A DNA stretch of 64,000 nt from Moringa oleifera (Eukaryota > Streptophyta > Magnoliopsida > Brassicales > Moringaceae), in assembly GCA_021397835.1 (NCBI GenBank), contig JAJFZO010000191.1, positions 7,413,501 to 7,477,500 of the forward strand, in the 5' to 3' direction. The notes below the pieces were generated by a model. That model saw nothing but the letters and a program-made list of their open reading frames with translations. It was not told where the DNA came from and ran no database searches. This document shows, in pieces, positions 34,140-46,465 of this stretch. The position numbers and the translations under genes are program-made. The stretch's first letter is position 1; every line of letters starts with the position of its first letter.

Positions 34140-37100
34140 TGTTACAAAAAAAAAAAAATCATCTTGACGAGTTAGGGGAAACATGATGCCCATGTCAATC
34201 ATGTATGAATAATCAACAATGTCCACTTAATTTAATAGAGTCTCGATTAATGAAAAGTGGCTTTCTAACTACATACACTGTTTGGGACAAGCATGGTGAA
34301 AATGATTATGTAGAAATCAAGATAGAGGCTTATACATCATCTAATGAATATGATAGGATTGATGTAGCATTGCATAATTTTTTGGTCCAATTACAAAAAT
34401 GTAGAAAATATTTCTAAATTTGCTGGTGATGAATTGCTAGATGCAATCAAAATAAGTATGATGTTTTGTTTACTGAACTTGATAAGCATTACAAGGGGTG
34501 CTTTAAGTATTCTTTTTTGATTTTCATTGTCAAGTTAATGCACATCAAGGTGTTAATAAGTAGTTTGATTATTCTTTCATTATATTATTAAAGTTATTGC
34601 ATGATGTTGTACTAAACGATAATAGATGTCCAAAGAAATTATATGATGTGAAGAGGTTGTTTATTAATCTTGGTTTGGGATATGAAAACGTTGACGTATG
34701 TAAATATAACTATGCTTTATTGTACAAGGATTATGCGGACAAGGATAACTGTTCAATTTATAGTCATATGTGATATGAAGCTAGATTAGAGGTTCTTAGT
34801 GTTTGTATTATTTTTTAGTTAATTCACGATTGAAAAGATTACTTTCTTCTAAAGCAACTATGTAAGATATACGTTGGCATCATGAGAGGAGTGAAGACCA
34901 TAGGGTTTTGTGGCATCTTGCAGATGGAAAAGCATGAAAGCATTTTGATGCTACGTATTCTGACTTTGCAGATGATTGTCAAAACATGCGGATTGGGTTG
35001 CTTTTGATGGCATTAATCTTTTTGAGTAGTAGAGTAGTCAATATATCGTTTAGCTGGTGACTGGTTCTATATAGTCTACCACCGTGAGAGATAATGAAAT
35101 AACCTTACCTGTTTTTGTCATTACTAATTCCAGTATCAAAATTACTAGAAAACGGTTTTGACACATTCATGTAACCATTGATGAATGAATTAAAGACATA
35201 GTAGTATAATAGTATAATAACACACAATTAATACAAGAATGAATTTTTCAATCTTCAGGCTGCGATCTTATGGACTGTGAGTGATTTTTCAGCTTATGCT
35301 TATTAGTTTGGATAGCCCACCTTTGAGCATAAAGCATGACCTAATTGTGTGCATGATTCATTTGCTCAACAATTAATATCCCACAAGCAGTTTTTCATTA
35401 GGCATCAATATTTCTTACTACTGAATTATAATTGAAAAAGAAATAAATTTTTTGTTACGACAATTGAGAAATATAAAACACTTAAATAATTTTCTAAGAA
35501 GAATATATTAAGTGAAATACATAATCTACTATCCTTATGTTCCTAAAAGTCCCCAAATAACCACATAGAAAAAGAAAGTGATTAAGAGATGAGCCAAATC
35601 AGACCAACATATATATATATATATATATATATTTGAGTTAAAATATTGACCAAAGTTGCTTTTCCATCATAATTTAGATGTTAAACACATTAAAAAATAT
35701 ATATATATATATGCGATAATTTAATCGAAACTATTTTGAATATAGCTAGCAAAATGAAGGATAATTAAAATACTTGTGAAGATCCAAAGTTTAAGTACAT
35801 GTTAGGAACTATGGTTGCAATCAAGATCATTTGGGTAAGCTTTTATGCCACATGCCTTGTATTGTCTAAGTAAACAAGAGAAACAAAGTTTCTTCCAGTT
35901 GATGTAATTAACTTGACTTTCTGATGGATATGTTTCAACTGTTAGGAGGCACTTCACTAATGATGAAAAGGTATTAGAGTGAAGACACATGGCTACCATT
36001 TTTTTTTTGTAAAGCTTATTTTCTGTGGGGTTATTGAACTTTTTAAATGTCAAAGAACAACAATAATTGAACTTTGCACATTTTTCTAAAATATATGTTC
36101 CAAAGTTTTGTATCAATCAAGTTAATGGAGTTGAATAAAGGAATTGTTGTTATCTGATGTACATTCGAAAAAAAATTCACTCGTATTTTTCTATGATATG
36201 GTACACATGTGTGTCCATTTGCCCAATCAACCATGATTGGATGGACCAATGCATGATTGGTGGGTGTATCCAGTATAACGATGTTTAAACACTTACAAGC
36301 AATAAGTAAGGATAAGACATGACCTGAAGGTTTTATGGCCGAAGCATACATTGTCGATAAAGCATTAACATATATGTTTATGTACTTGAAAAGAACTAAG
36401 ACAAAGTCCAACCGATCCGAAAGCAACTTTGACATACCTCGAGGGACAGAGTATCTAAGGTGGAGGTATTCAAGCAATTAGTTAGATATTTTGATAAGAT
36501 GGATGTCAAAGATTAGGGCTGTTACAAATATCATATTCATTAGTATATGCTTAATAATGCAAATATAGATAACTATCTCAAATAGGTATGATAATTGGGA
36601 ACACTTAAGTGTTTGAATTATTGTCACAAAAAAAATCTTGTTACTTGATATTGTGCTTATGCAACTAATACGAATAGCTTTTACAAGATCAAGGTTTTAA
36701 TAATAACCAAATTGATAAAATGAAAAAACGTTTTTTTTTTCCTTTGATTGATTTAAATCGAAGGTATACTCTAGATTAATCATCAACGTATATTACCTTA
36801 AATTATTATCAATATTACGTCATTACTAAATCATTATTGTTCCTTCGTTCATTAATAGATAAAGAGGTTATAATCAAAAAGCTCGCAGAAGTGATGAACG
36901 AACTATACTCCTTCGCTTTGGGCCCATTGAGTTTTTATAAAAAGTTGGTCTAGCTATCTTGTTAATGGTTTCATTATCACTGAAGTATTGGGAGTAAACT
37001 TCCTGCTTGACCGCAAATTTTTTTTATTCAAGTGCTTATGGTATAACATCGATGGCGAAAAGAAAAATATACTTTATGATCATAGTTTCATAAGTTCGAC

Positions 37101-37290
37101 TTGGTATGATCTTGATCCTTGCATTTTGGCCAAGCTCGACAAGTGGTGTGCTTACTAAATTTAAAGTGAAGAAAGAATTGGAATATAGTTTTGATATTAC
37201 TTATTGATATATTTAAGAAATACCTAAAAACTAGGAATGCTCTTAACCATAAGGCTTACCAAGAGGAAAAAAAGTTATAACTTGTCTTTC
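34140..37290 (+). pseudogene. Decayed TNP2-type transposase of the CACTA element
   Basis: Pieces appear in family order. At 34187-34330 is the transposase-associated domain, with CPCQSCMNN and GFLTTYTVWDKHGE (zinc-binding C-x-C-x-x-C). At about 34575-34750 is RCPKKLYDVKRLF...LGLGYENVDVC. At about 34820-35010 is KRLLSSKA...RWHHERSEDHRVLWHLADG with SDFADDCQNMRIGL, the TNP2 core. At about 36200-36470 is DGPMHDWWVYPV...RIRHDLK, the TNP2 C-terminal region. At 37020-37140 is FKCLWYNIDGEKK...WYDLDPCILAK, as in DUF4216. Stops and shifts separate all of them. No functional product is expected. Confidence 0.7.
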
Positions 37291-37739
37291 AATATCGATG
37301 AATGAATATTGTATCTAACTTTTTAGTTCGCAATGATTTCCCTTAATTATCCTTAATGCAAATAAAAAAGTAGGCAATTAAATAGAAGATCATGATGATA
37401 AGAAAATCACCTAATCGAGGAAGAACTAAATCTGAATAGTGATGAAGTGTCTGAGGATGAATCAAGGAGTTATGGCTTTGACAAGGATAATACAAATAGT
37501 GACTAGTAAGTAAAGTGTATATAAATTAGAATTTTATTTTTTATGGGATTTTGTATTATGTTTCATCGTTAGTTAATTAAGTTTTGTAACTTTTACTTGT
37601 GTAGATGCCTTTAAGGGGTGATTCAGTTTTAAAAGGTGACTTATCCAAAAATGCTAAAATTGGTCAAGGTATGTTTTGTTATCGTAAATTTCTTTTGATG
37701 CAAATATTTTACTTATCTTTCATACATGATACTTATACA

Positions 37740-37745
37740 TATGTG

Positions 37746-37816
<71 letters not shown>
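37740..37816. repeat. (TA)n and (TTAG)n microsatellite
   Basis: A TA array at 37750-37789 merges into about seven TTAG units. Confidence 0.9.
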
Positions 37817-37817
<1 letters not shown>

Positions 37818-39239
37818 TGCCACATGAAAGAATTTTGTTGAAAAAAGTGATAGCAAAATGGATTGCTAATAAAAATGTCAAGCTTCCAAATCACTTTTAA
37901 TTTTGATATTTGTCAAGCATCAGGGAAAAACACTATACAATTTAAGATTGATTGTGGGATTATTACAAGAAAAAAATCTCTTTATTATTATAAGGAGTAG
38001 CGAAGGTCCCTAAGGAAATTAAGCCAGCCACACAACTACGAGTGATGGTACTAAATTATTCTTGTTTTTAAAAAGTTTTTTCTTAATAAAATTGATCAAA
38101 AATGTCTTCTGCAGACTATTTGGCACCTTGATGTTACAGATTCTTGCGTGAAATGTGTAACTGATGATAAGATTAGTCACATATAGAAACTAATATAATT
38201 TTAAAAATTTTTTCTTAAAAAATGGATGTGAGGATGATCTGAAGCTGCCAAGGCAAAAACATAAAAAATAAAAAAAATCCAAAATGCCGAAATGATTCAT
38301 ACTACCAATTCTTAGTGTCTTAATTTATAAACTAAAATGCAATGAAAAATTGTTTTGACTTCTTTTTCTATTTTTTTTGAATCATAACTTAAGTTAATAT
38401 CACATAGTATTTATTTGGTTACAATTTTATAATAACTTATATGTAATTAATATTTGTAGTTGCTTGTTCCAATTAAGCCAAGTTAGTTAAAAGAACTACA
38501 TTGTATTAATATATCTGCTAAAATTTTATGGATAGATTACTAGTTACTAAAGAATTTTCTTTGTTCTTGTGCTAAAAATAACCTGCATTGTGAATAACAG
38601 TTGGCTGAGTTAGTAATAGTAAGAATTTACATAAAAATAAATAAAAAATTATAGATCAGAGTAACCAATTAATATGGTTTGATATTATGATTTTTATTAA
38701 TTTTAGGAATGGTATTGCTAGTGATAGGAGCAAAATGACTGTAATTTTACCTTGTTTCTATATTAAGTTGCTAATGTTCTATGCATCTTATAAAAATACA
38801 ATGTAAATGGAACATGATTAGCTCATAAGATGATACTATAGTTGAAAGGAACCTTATAATGCCTTCTAAATGATGTCATGCTTTTGATATATTTATGTCT
38901 AGTACTTTTATTAGTTGAAGAGAATCTTTGGATTTTGTGTAACTACGTGGACTATCTGTTTGTTGTTGATTTAAAACATTGCCTTGTGTTAGCTATAAAC
39001 TAGCATGACATATTAAGCTACTTCATGGTTATAAGTCGATGAAACAAAAGTTCTTGTCTACCTCAATGTTGTCGATTAATAGTCATTGTTTGAGCTACTT
39101 TCCTTTGTCTAGTATGTGAATAAATAAGTCATTTCAAAGATAAACTACTAAGAAGGGAGCATTACAGTATTTTCCTTCTTATTATTATTATAAATTAATG
39201 TCTTATTTTTTTTTCTGATATAGGAACTAATTGCAAAAA

Positions 39240-39700
39240 AAAAATAATAATAATAAATAAATAAAAATAAAAACAACCATGGGAGGAGAAAGACTATTCC
39301 TAAGAATGAGTCTAAGTCTATTATTAATCATCACATGACACGAGAGAAACCCACCAATAAGGGGCAAATCATGATGTGGAAGGAAATGAATTATAACAAG
39401 GAGGAAGATTCTTGGAGAATTGATGAAGCTTGCAAGTTTTATATAAGTTAATAATTTTATTTATATTTTAATTTATCTTTGAACTATATAACTATATTTT
39501 TTCTTTCAGGACTAAATGATGGCACTTACAAAAAAAATCAAATAGCATCAAAAATACTTTCAAGAAGCTTAGAGACCTTCAAATAGTAGACAAAGTTCTT
39601 GGCAAGCAGTCAGCATATAAGAGTGGTTACAACCTCAATCTTGAAAGTAATCAAGCAATCTTTCTATTGATTCCACTATAACTACCTCAGGTCAACTATC
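39240..39700 (+). pseudogene. Remnant of the second CACTA protein
   Basis: Translated pieces such as DKVLGKQSAYKSGYNL (about 39590-39645) resemble the VLG-x-R-S-G-Y-x-x-G phrase near the end of the Transposase_24-like second protein of plant CACTA elements. Frame-shifted and truncated. Confidence 0.4.
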
Positions 39701-40139
39701 TTATCAAAAGCCTGTTACTAAGCTTGAGATGACTCATACTAAGGTGGAGACTTTTCAGTTTAGAGTTTAGTATTGGCAATACTTGTTTGAGACTAGTAAC
39801 ATCTTCCCATCAATTAGTAGCCTCCCTCATTGCCTTTTCATTGCTACATCCTCGCATCAGTATAATAATTCTACTAAACAACAATTATTAATATTGTAGT
39901 ATGGATGTTTAATTAACTTGCTAATAGTGTTTTATTGGTTTATCGTGTTTAAATTTATGACATTGCGCTATGAAGCATTGAATATTTAAGAGATCGTACT
40001 ATAGAGTTTTGAATTTTTTAAGTTTATATATATTATTGAGGAGTATTGGATTTATGTTTCTCATGTTGTATTATAGAGTATTGGTTTATAAGTTTATGAA
40101 ATTATGGTATATCGTCATTCTTTACAATTAGTAATAATA

Positions 40140-40735
40140 CTTGATTTCAATTCGTGGTTAAATTATACACTTTCTCTATGAATATTAAATTTTTTATAAA
40201 TAATTTACATAGCAAATTTATAGTAATTCTATATGAATAATGTTATTTTCTTTGAATATGATTCGTAGTAGATTCATAATTATATTATACAATTAATATC
40301 ATCTAGTACAAATGTTTTTTGTAAAAGAATCATTGTCATTCTATACGAATAATGTCATTTAGTACGAAGATTATTTGTAAAGAAATTATAATTGTTTTAT
40401 ACAAATAATATCATTTTTCAAATGTTATTTGAAGTTGTTCATTCAACACCATTCTCTACAAAAAAGATTTGTAAAAAATTATTTCTATGAATTAATCGTG
40501 TCGAAGTTACCATCTATTTTCTACGATTATGTCTCGTCTTTCTTTACGAATAATTTTTAAATATGTTATTAGAAAAAACTTGTTTTTTCTTTATGAATAA
40601 ATCCTAGCGAAAGATCAACTCTTTTTCATCCTCTACAATGCTTCTTCTATGAATAATATATTAGTAGAGAAAAATCATTGTCTATAAATATTGTTAAAAA
40701 AAAATTGTAAAGAAAATTCATTTTTCTTATAAGGG
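40140..40735 (-). repeat. Right terminus and subterminal repeats of the CACTA element
   Basis: About eight copies of TACGAATAAT/ATTTGTA-like motifs spaced 40-60 bp, then the inverted terminus TTTTTCTTATAAGGG. Confidence 0.6.
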
Positions 40736-40740
40736 TATTT

Positions 40741-41035
40741 AACCTCTGTTATAAGAGATGAGTGATTTCAAATATTTTTCTTTTTCAAAACAACTTGCAA
40801 AAGCAACTTTTTTGTTAATTCAATAATTTCTTTTTCTTCTCTTCGCTTAACCATCAATGTGGAGGCTAAGTGATTGTCAAGTCAGTTTTTTTTTTCTAAA
40901 ACAAGTTGCAAACAATTTTTTTCATTGATTTATTAATTTTTTTTCCTTCTTTTCACTTAACCTTACCAATGAAGGCTAAGTGATTTCAATTTCTTTTTCC
41001 CAAAACAAGCTGCACAATAGCTTTTTGATTGGCTT

Positions 41036-41072
<37 letters not shown>

Positions 41073-41290
41073 CTCACTTAACCTTAATGATTGAAGTTGA
41101 GTGATTTCAAATCAATTTTTCGTTTCTTTGAAGCAAACTGCACAACCACTTTTTGATTAATTTAATAATTTTTTTCTTTTCTTCACTCAACCTCAATAAT
41201 GGAGATTAAGTGATTTCAAAGCAATTTTTTTCTCAAAAAATCTATTTTCTTTCTCTTTTAACTTAAGTGAGTTACCAACTCATTTAATTT
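40741..41290. repeat. 110-bp tandem repeat next to the CACTA right end
   Basis: The phrase AAGTGATTTCAA and variants recur at about 40763, 40871, 40981, 41102 and 41211 (spacing 108-121 bp). Each is followed by a poly-T/C stretch, an 'aaacaagttgca' phrase and 'cacttaacctt'. One unit contains a (TA)n expansion (41040-41070). Confidence 0.75.
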
Positions 41291-44200
41291 AGAGATTCAC
41301 TTTTTTGTTAACCAGGCTTTGTCAATAATTCAATTGGGTCGTCAAAATTCTTTCTTGATATTCTTTAGCTTGTTACGGAAGGAACCATGTATTAACTTAG
41401 GCTAGTTAGCGTCTTTTTGACTTATACCCCTTATGTTTGCTTGTTGGTTAGCTTTCATTATTCTTGGTGGGTTTTTTTACCACCTTATTCCTTAATGGGA
41501 TTTTTCGTCACTTTGGTTCTCGGCAGAACTCTTCACCGTATTGATAATTTGTGGGATTTTTCATCACTTTGATAGTTAGCAGAATTTCGCATCGTTTTGA
41601 GTTTGGTGGAATTTTTCATGGCTTAGTTAGATTGCTTATTACTTTAACAATTAGCGAGAGTTCTCATGATACTTAATGAGATTTTGCATTTATTTGAAGG
41701 CTATAATGGGGTTTTTCATCACATTTTTTGCTTAGTAGGGTTTTGGGGTTTTTGTCAACCTTGAAGTCCCAATCCTCTTTAACGGGATTTTTCATTGCTT
41801 TTTTTATAATGGAGGGCTGTAAGGTCCTTAAGAAACTGAGAACTCGATCTTTACATTACTTAATGTGACTTTCTCATCATTATTTGTCGAAGAGGACCAT
41901 TAGGCTGTTGAACATTTGAGGCCTTTCCTTGGCCTTTCCAACTTGCCAACAAATTAAAAGCAAATTAACATGTTTGAAATATAAACATGCAAGTTCATTA
42001 GATACTTAACCTTTATTCATTAACTTTAAAACTCCAACCCTTACCAAGAGGTCTTCATTTTTGGCCTTTGTGTCGGTTTTTTCCTCTCTTTCTTTCTCCT
42101 TTTTATTTATTTACTTTTTTTTTCTTTTTTCCATTTTGTCTTTGCTTAGGAGCTTCTTTGTCTTTTACTTTTACTTTTACTTTTCGTTTAAGACCAGTTA
42201 GGCTTAATAGTTATACTAAACCTCTAACTTCTTCTGATTCTCCTTTTTCTAGTTCATATACTTCTCGACCTTAGATAAAAAGCTTGTTCACTTTTTTGGG
42301 TGTTTTTGTGCTTAGTACATTATGAAATGGACTTGTCAAAATCCTTTGTTTGCAGTTGAACCGTCATTAACTGATTCAACTATTTAATTTCTAGTACTGC
42401 ATCACAAATTTCTTAGCAAATTCATGGAGAGGCAATTTGGCTTATTACTTGATATGAAATAAGGTTGATGTCTCCTACTTCTCTATCATACCATTGGTAA
42501 ACTTGTCTTAAGAACATTTTTTCAAATTTCTTGAAATAATCGATGGTTCTCGATTTCAGAAATATAAACCAAGTTCTTACTACCTTCATTGAGGTGATAG
42601 AAAAAATTTTATATTTTACCTATGTCCAAAAGACCTTATAGGTTTATTACTATGTTTAAAGTGGTCTAGGTGGTGATCTTTCCGGCCATCAAAAGTTTTG
42701 CTTTATGGGACCTTAAAACTTTGGTGAGAGTGGGGTCGTGAAGATTTCTAGTGTCAACTAGCATTATGTGGCTTATTAATTCTCTAGCATTTTAGGGTTC
42801 ACTTTGTTGAGGTGCTTTAATTGCCTCTTTGTCTCTCTTATCTCCTCGTTTTAATAATGGCAAGTGAATGAGCACTCGTCCACTATCCTTTTTCCTTTAA
42901 CATATAACATCTAGAATGCATCCTCTTTCTTTTTTTTTTCTTTTTCATTTATCCAAAAGTGAAATTGCTTTGTTTGACCTCATTAGCTACCTTATACATC
43001 TCAAAGACTAAAGGTTTAAGGGTAGTTTTGAGCTCTTTAGGATCTCTAATGACGTTGGAAAGCATGAAATAGATTGGTTAGTTTATCATACATTGATTTA
43101 GTGCTATTACCGTATAGGTTAGAGGTTAACTTATGTAGGCTAGATAAAAACTTGTGAGAGAGATGGAATGATAACTTACAAAGTTGTTAACGGGACATCA
43201 TGCCAATCAAAATGATTAGAGGTGGAAGCCTCAATGAAATGGTGACGAGAGGTAAAGGCCGTGTCTTGGCGTAAAAAAGGTTGTTTGAGCTATTTGAGTG
43301 GTCAAAGATAAATTAAGTAGTAAGATCAACTTCACCATTGTCGAGCAATAGGATGGATGGATGAGTTTTTATATGGTGCCATGGCTTTTCATAATAAATT
43401 TTTTAGGATCAAAGGTTAGAGTACTAAAAGTTTAAAGTGGTCTTGAATTCTTTGAGATCTTTAATGATATCAAAAGGCATGAAATATATTGGTTAGTTCA
43501 TTGACATGGAGACGTAATAATTGTTGAACACTTATAACCAAAAGTGCTTAGCAACAAGAATGTCAATATTTTCATTGTTAACTCATTGTGTATGGGTAAA
43601 GCCATAAGTGTGAGTAAAATGGGCTACGAAACACATGCAACTCTCTATTTGTTAAAAGAATTGAGTTTCTTTGGCAGGTAAGATAAAATTAAATTATTTT
43701 GATAAAATATAATTAAATTACATTAAATTGATTAAATTTATATTATATTTAGTGTAATATGAGATATGATTAAATTCAACCTTAATTTATTTTACAATTT
43801 TTTGACATTATAATATGATATAATATTTATTATAAGCTTGAATTATATTACAATTAATTGATGAAAACGATAATTATTTCAATTCTTTATTGAAGATTTT
43901 TTTAAATTGTTAAATTATAGTTTATATTATTTTGATTTAAAAAATGATTATATAGTAAATTTTATAAATATAAATATAATTTAACTATAAATATTTAATC
44001 AATTATGTTAACATCCTTTAAAAAAAAGATCAATCAAACTAATTTTTATTTTAAATAACTTAGAAAATAAAAAAAATGTAATAAAAAATTTATACTAATT
44101 TAAATTATATTATATTCAATTATATTATTTATTTATTTTAAAAAATATAATTATATTAATTTAAAATAAATTTATTCATTTAATAATATTAAATTATATA

Positions 44201-44813
44201 AATTAAACATTAATTTTGTTTCATTCCTAAATCTCATCGATGCGTCAAATACAACATTAAAATAAAAATGATCTAATTTCAATCTTCTCCCAGGTAACCA
44301 GATGACCTTCAAAAAAAAAAAAATTGAAATTTCATCCATGTAACAGTAGTCTGATGTTTTTAGTCTCATCTTGGTTATGCCAAGTACTATTAATGGATTG
44401 ACACCACTCAGACGGACTAGACAGAGCGGACGCACTTTTCATGGTAATGGACAATGCTAAATAAGAGAACATAGGACCAACACCAACATTTAGGTTTTTC
44501 TAAGCTGAATCAGAACAGCATGCTTGGCTTATCCATTGTTGACTTCAGTGGAAATGTGGCACTCAGCATTATCTTCACTGGAATAGCGTTCATTTCTAGC
44601 TCAGTAACCAATAGAAATACAATCCCCTGAACCTAGAAAAGAAGAAAAAAAACACAGAAACTGACAAAAATGATTGCAAGTGCTTTCTCTCTTGTCATAC
44701 ACCAAATGCAAAAGAGAGAGGGAGAAAAAAAAAAAAAGAAGAAGAAAAACTCTTACTACTGATCATCTGGTAATAAGATCTAGCTTTCACAGTATATGGT
44801 GCAAGCTCATCCT
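41291..44813. other. Repeat-derived DNA, possible gypsy gag remnant on the - strand
   Basis: 41460-41800 repeats GGGATTTTTCATCAC-like phrases about every 60 bp. On the - strand 42840-42300 can be read in pieces such as LTKVLRSHKAKLLMAGKITT, gag-like but without a diagnostic zinc knuckle. 43680-44180 is almost pure AT. No intact gene was seen; 44440-44813 is the 3' flank of USP3. Confidence 0.35.
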
Positions 44814-46194
44814 TCAAGCAGGTTTATTCACCACAAGGACCGGGCATTTGGCATTCTGCACACAATAATTGCTCACACTTCCCAGAAAGGCCTTGTTGAA
44901 ACAAGAATGAACAAGCGTCTCAAGAAAAACTGCTTCAGGGCATCCTATTCGTATCCTATTACGCAACCACAGAGAAGAGTTCATATTTTTTACTCAGTAA
45001 ATAATATGTTTCCTTATTGGCATCCTAGCCTCAAGGAGTCAGATGAGTTATAATTTACCTTATTCAACAGTAACAGAACATTTCAATGTGAAAAAACCAA
45101 GCTTTTAATCACAAGAAATGAGGTGTAAAGAAGCAAAAAGAATAGACACCATGAACACCATACATGTAATCTTCTTCAAGATACAAAAATTAAATATCCA
45201 GATGGCTTGACTAACCTCTTTATTGCCCCTCTACCATGGCTACCCATTATAAGTAACTGGATGTTGAGCTTCTCCACAGCTTCACATATTACATCTTTAG
45301 GATTTCCAACTTCAGTGACTGCCTCTGCAGCTACCTGAAGCAAGGAAAAACTAAGTAGTTTAATGCATATAACAACAAGCCAATCTGATTTTCAGCTACT
45401 TGTATTATTGCTTGTGCAAAATCTGTGACGAAAACCTACTTAGTTATCATCAAGATGTGCTATAAATCACTAATTAGTTTCCTTTGTGTAGGATAAAATT
45501 CTAGTTATTTATTACCCGAAGCAATGGATATATTTGTTGTAGTTTTACAAGCTATAACAAAACTGTGTACATCAGGAAACTAACTTTAGTTAAGAAATAC
45601 GTACCCCATAGCTGGTGCAGATATCCTTGGCTTTTTCCAGCAAAGCTAGTGCTGCCTTCTTTTGATTTTCTTGTATCGAGGCAACTAACTCCGCAGCTGA
45701 CCACCAGAAGATTGAGGACCATAACAGGTTTATTTTGATTGAACAATAATTTATCGATCAGCCAGAAAACAGAGTATAATAAGATTCTAATCTAGAAGGA
45801 AAATTAAGGCTTAAGCCGCGAAACAAGCTAACTATGGCAACAACAGCTCACTTTAATTGAAAGCAGGTACCAGGGAACCTGAATTATTTAGTTCTGCTGT
45901 AGTTGTGGAAGGAAAGAGAAATCACCAATCCACCTTATAACCCAAAAAATAAAAAAGAAAGAAGCCAAAGAGAGAGAGAGAGAGAGAGAGAGGGTACTCA
46001 CGAGCAGCACCATAAGTGGAAGCATAAACATAAGTGAAATCAACAGTAGGCTGTACAGTAAAGACTACAAGCTCAGACTTGGAGATTGAATCCCCGAGAA
46101 ATTCAAGAGACCACTGGAGAGCGTGGTGGCTGCACTCGCTTTCATCTATTGCCACCATCACCTTCTTTTTCCCAGTGCCCTCTTCCTCTTCCAT
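44814..46194 (-). CDS. Universal stress protein USP3, probable splice-acceptor defect
   Basis: Exons: 46194-46002, 45696-45605, 45334-45216, and 44892 or 44891 down to 44814. It starts MEEEEGTGKKKVMVAIDESE. The loop is the only canonical one of the three paralogues, GSHGRGAIKRAFLGS (G-2x-G-9x-G-S), but the last intron splits it. In USP1 this intron ends ...ACAG|GGCTTT; here the aligned text is ACAAGGCCTTT. The needed AG is gone, and the nearest AG lies one base later. Using it shifts the frame and ends the protein after about six residues (RPFWEV). With a 44892 start the protein would be a perfect 160 residues ending KCPVLVVNKPA. So either a non-canonical acceptor is used or the gene is newly broken. 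The core promoter (TTATAAGC at about 46258-46265, CT repeat) remains, but MULE-2 begins about 140 bp upstream of the ATG. Confidence 0.85.
45972..45993. repeat. (GA)n microsatellite in USP3 intron 1
   Basis: An AG-dinucleotide array starting about 10 bp downstream of the exon-1 donor on the transcribed strand; a second one sits in the 5' leader (46228-46247). Confidence 0.9.
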
Positions 46195-46322
46195 CCTCTC
46201 TCTTTCTTGGCGTCTGTTTATGAACGGAGAGAGAGAGAGAGAGAGAGCGCGCGATGCTTATAAGAACCAGCTCTCCTTGTTATCAAGTACCGTACATGCC
46301 ATTTGTGATAATTGCATAAGGT

Positions 46323-46331
46323 TTGTGTTTA
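46323..46331. repeat. Left 9-bp target-site duplication of MULE-2
   Basis: TTGTGTTTA, identical to 56206-56214. A 9-bp duplication is typical for Mutator superfamily insertions. Confidence 0.85.
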
Positions 46332-46465
46332 AGGGAAGTTTTATATTTAGCACTCCGTACATACGATTTTACAAAAATAACCAAAATTTTGAATTCATGT
46401 TTTTTTAGCACTTTTTGAACAGTTTCGGACCAAGATGCCCTTAATGAAAAGTAACAATTACATCC
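46332..46465 (+). repeat. Left terminal inverted repeat of MULE-2
   Basis: Pairs imperfectly with the complement of about 56075-56205. The inner limit is approximate. Confidence 0.75.

Larger units (their letters stand above)
31826..40735 (+). mobile_element. Decayed CACTA (En/Spm) DNA transposon
   Basis: The left end starts CACTATAAGAAAAAATAACT. The complement of the right end reads CCCTTATAAGAAAAATGAAT and continues TTTCTTTACAATTTTTTTT, parallel to the left TTTCTACAATTTTTTTT, so these are terminal inverted repeats of at least 40 bp with the right CACTA eroded. About 500 bp inside each end are many short 'tctatgaat / tacgaataat' repeats, the usual subterminal binding-site zone. Internal + strand pieces match TNP2 transposase and a second CACTA protein. 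It lies between USP2 and USP3 and has no intact frame. A 3-bp target duplication is not evident (left flank ACT). Confidence 0.75.

Noticed and set aside
36043..36477. 144-codon open frame on the - strand
   Set aside because: The + strand here reads as the TNP2 C-terminal region (DGPMHDWWVYPV), so the - frame is an antisense artefact.
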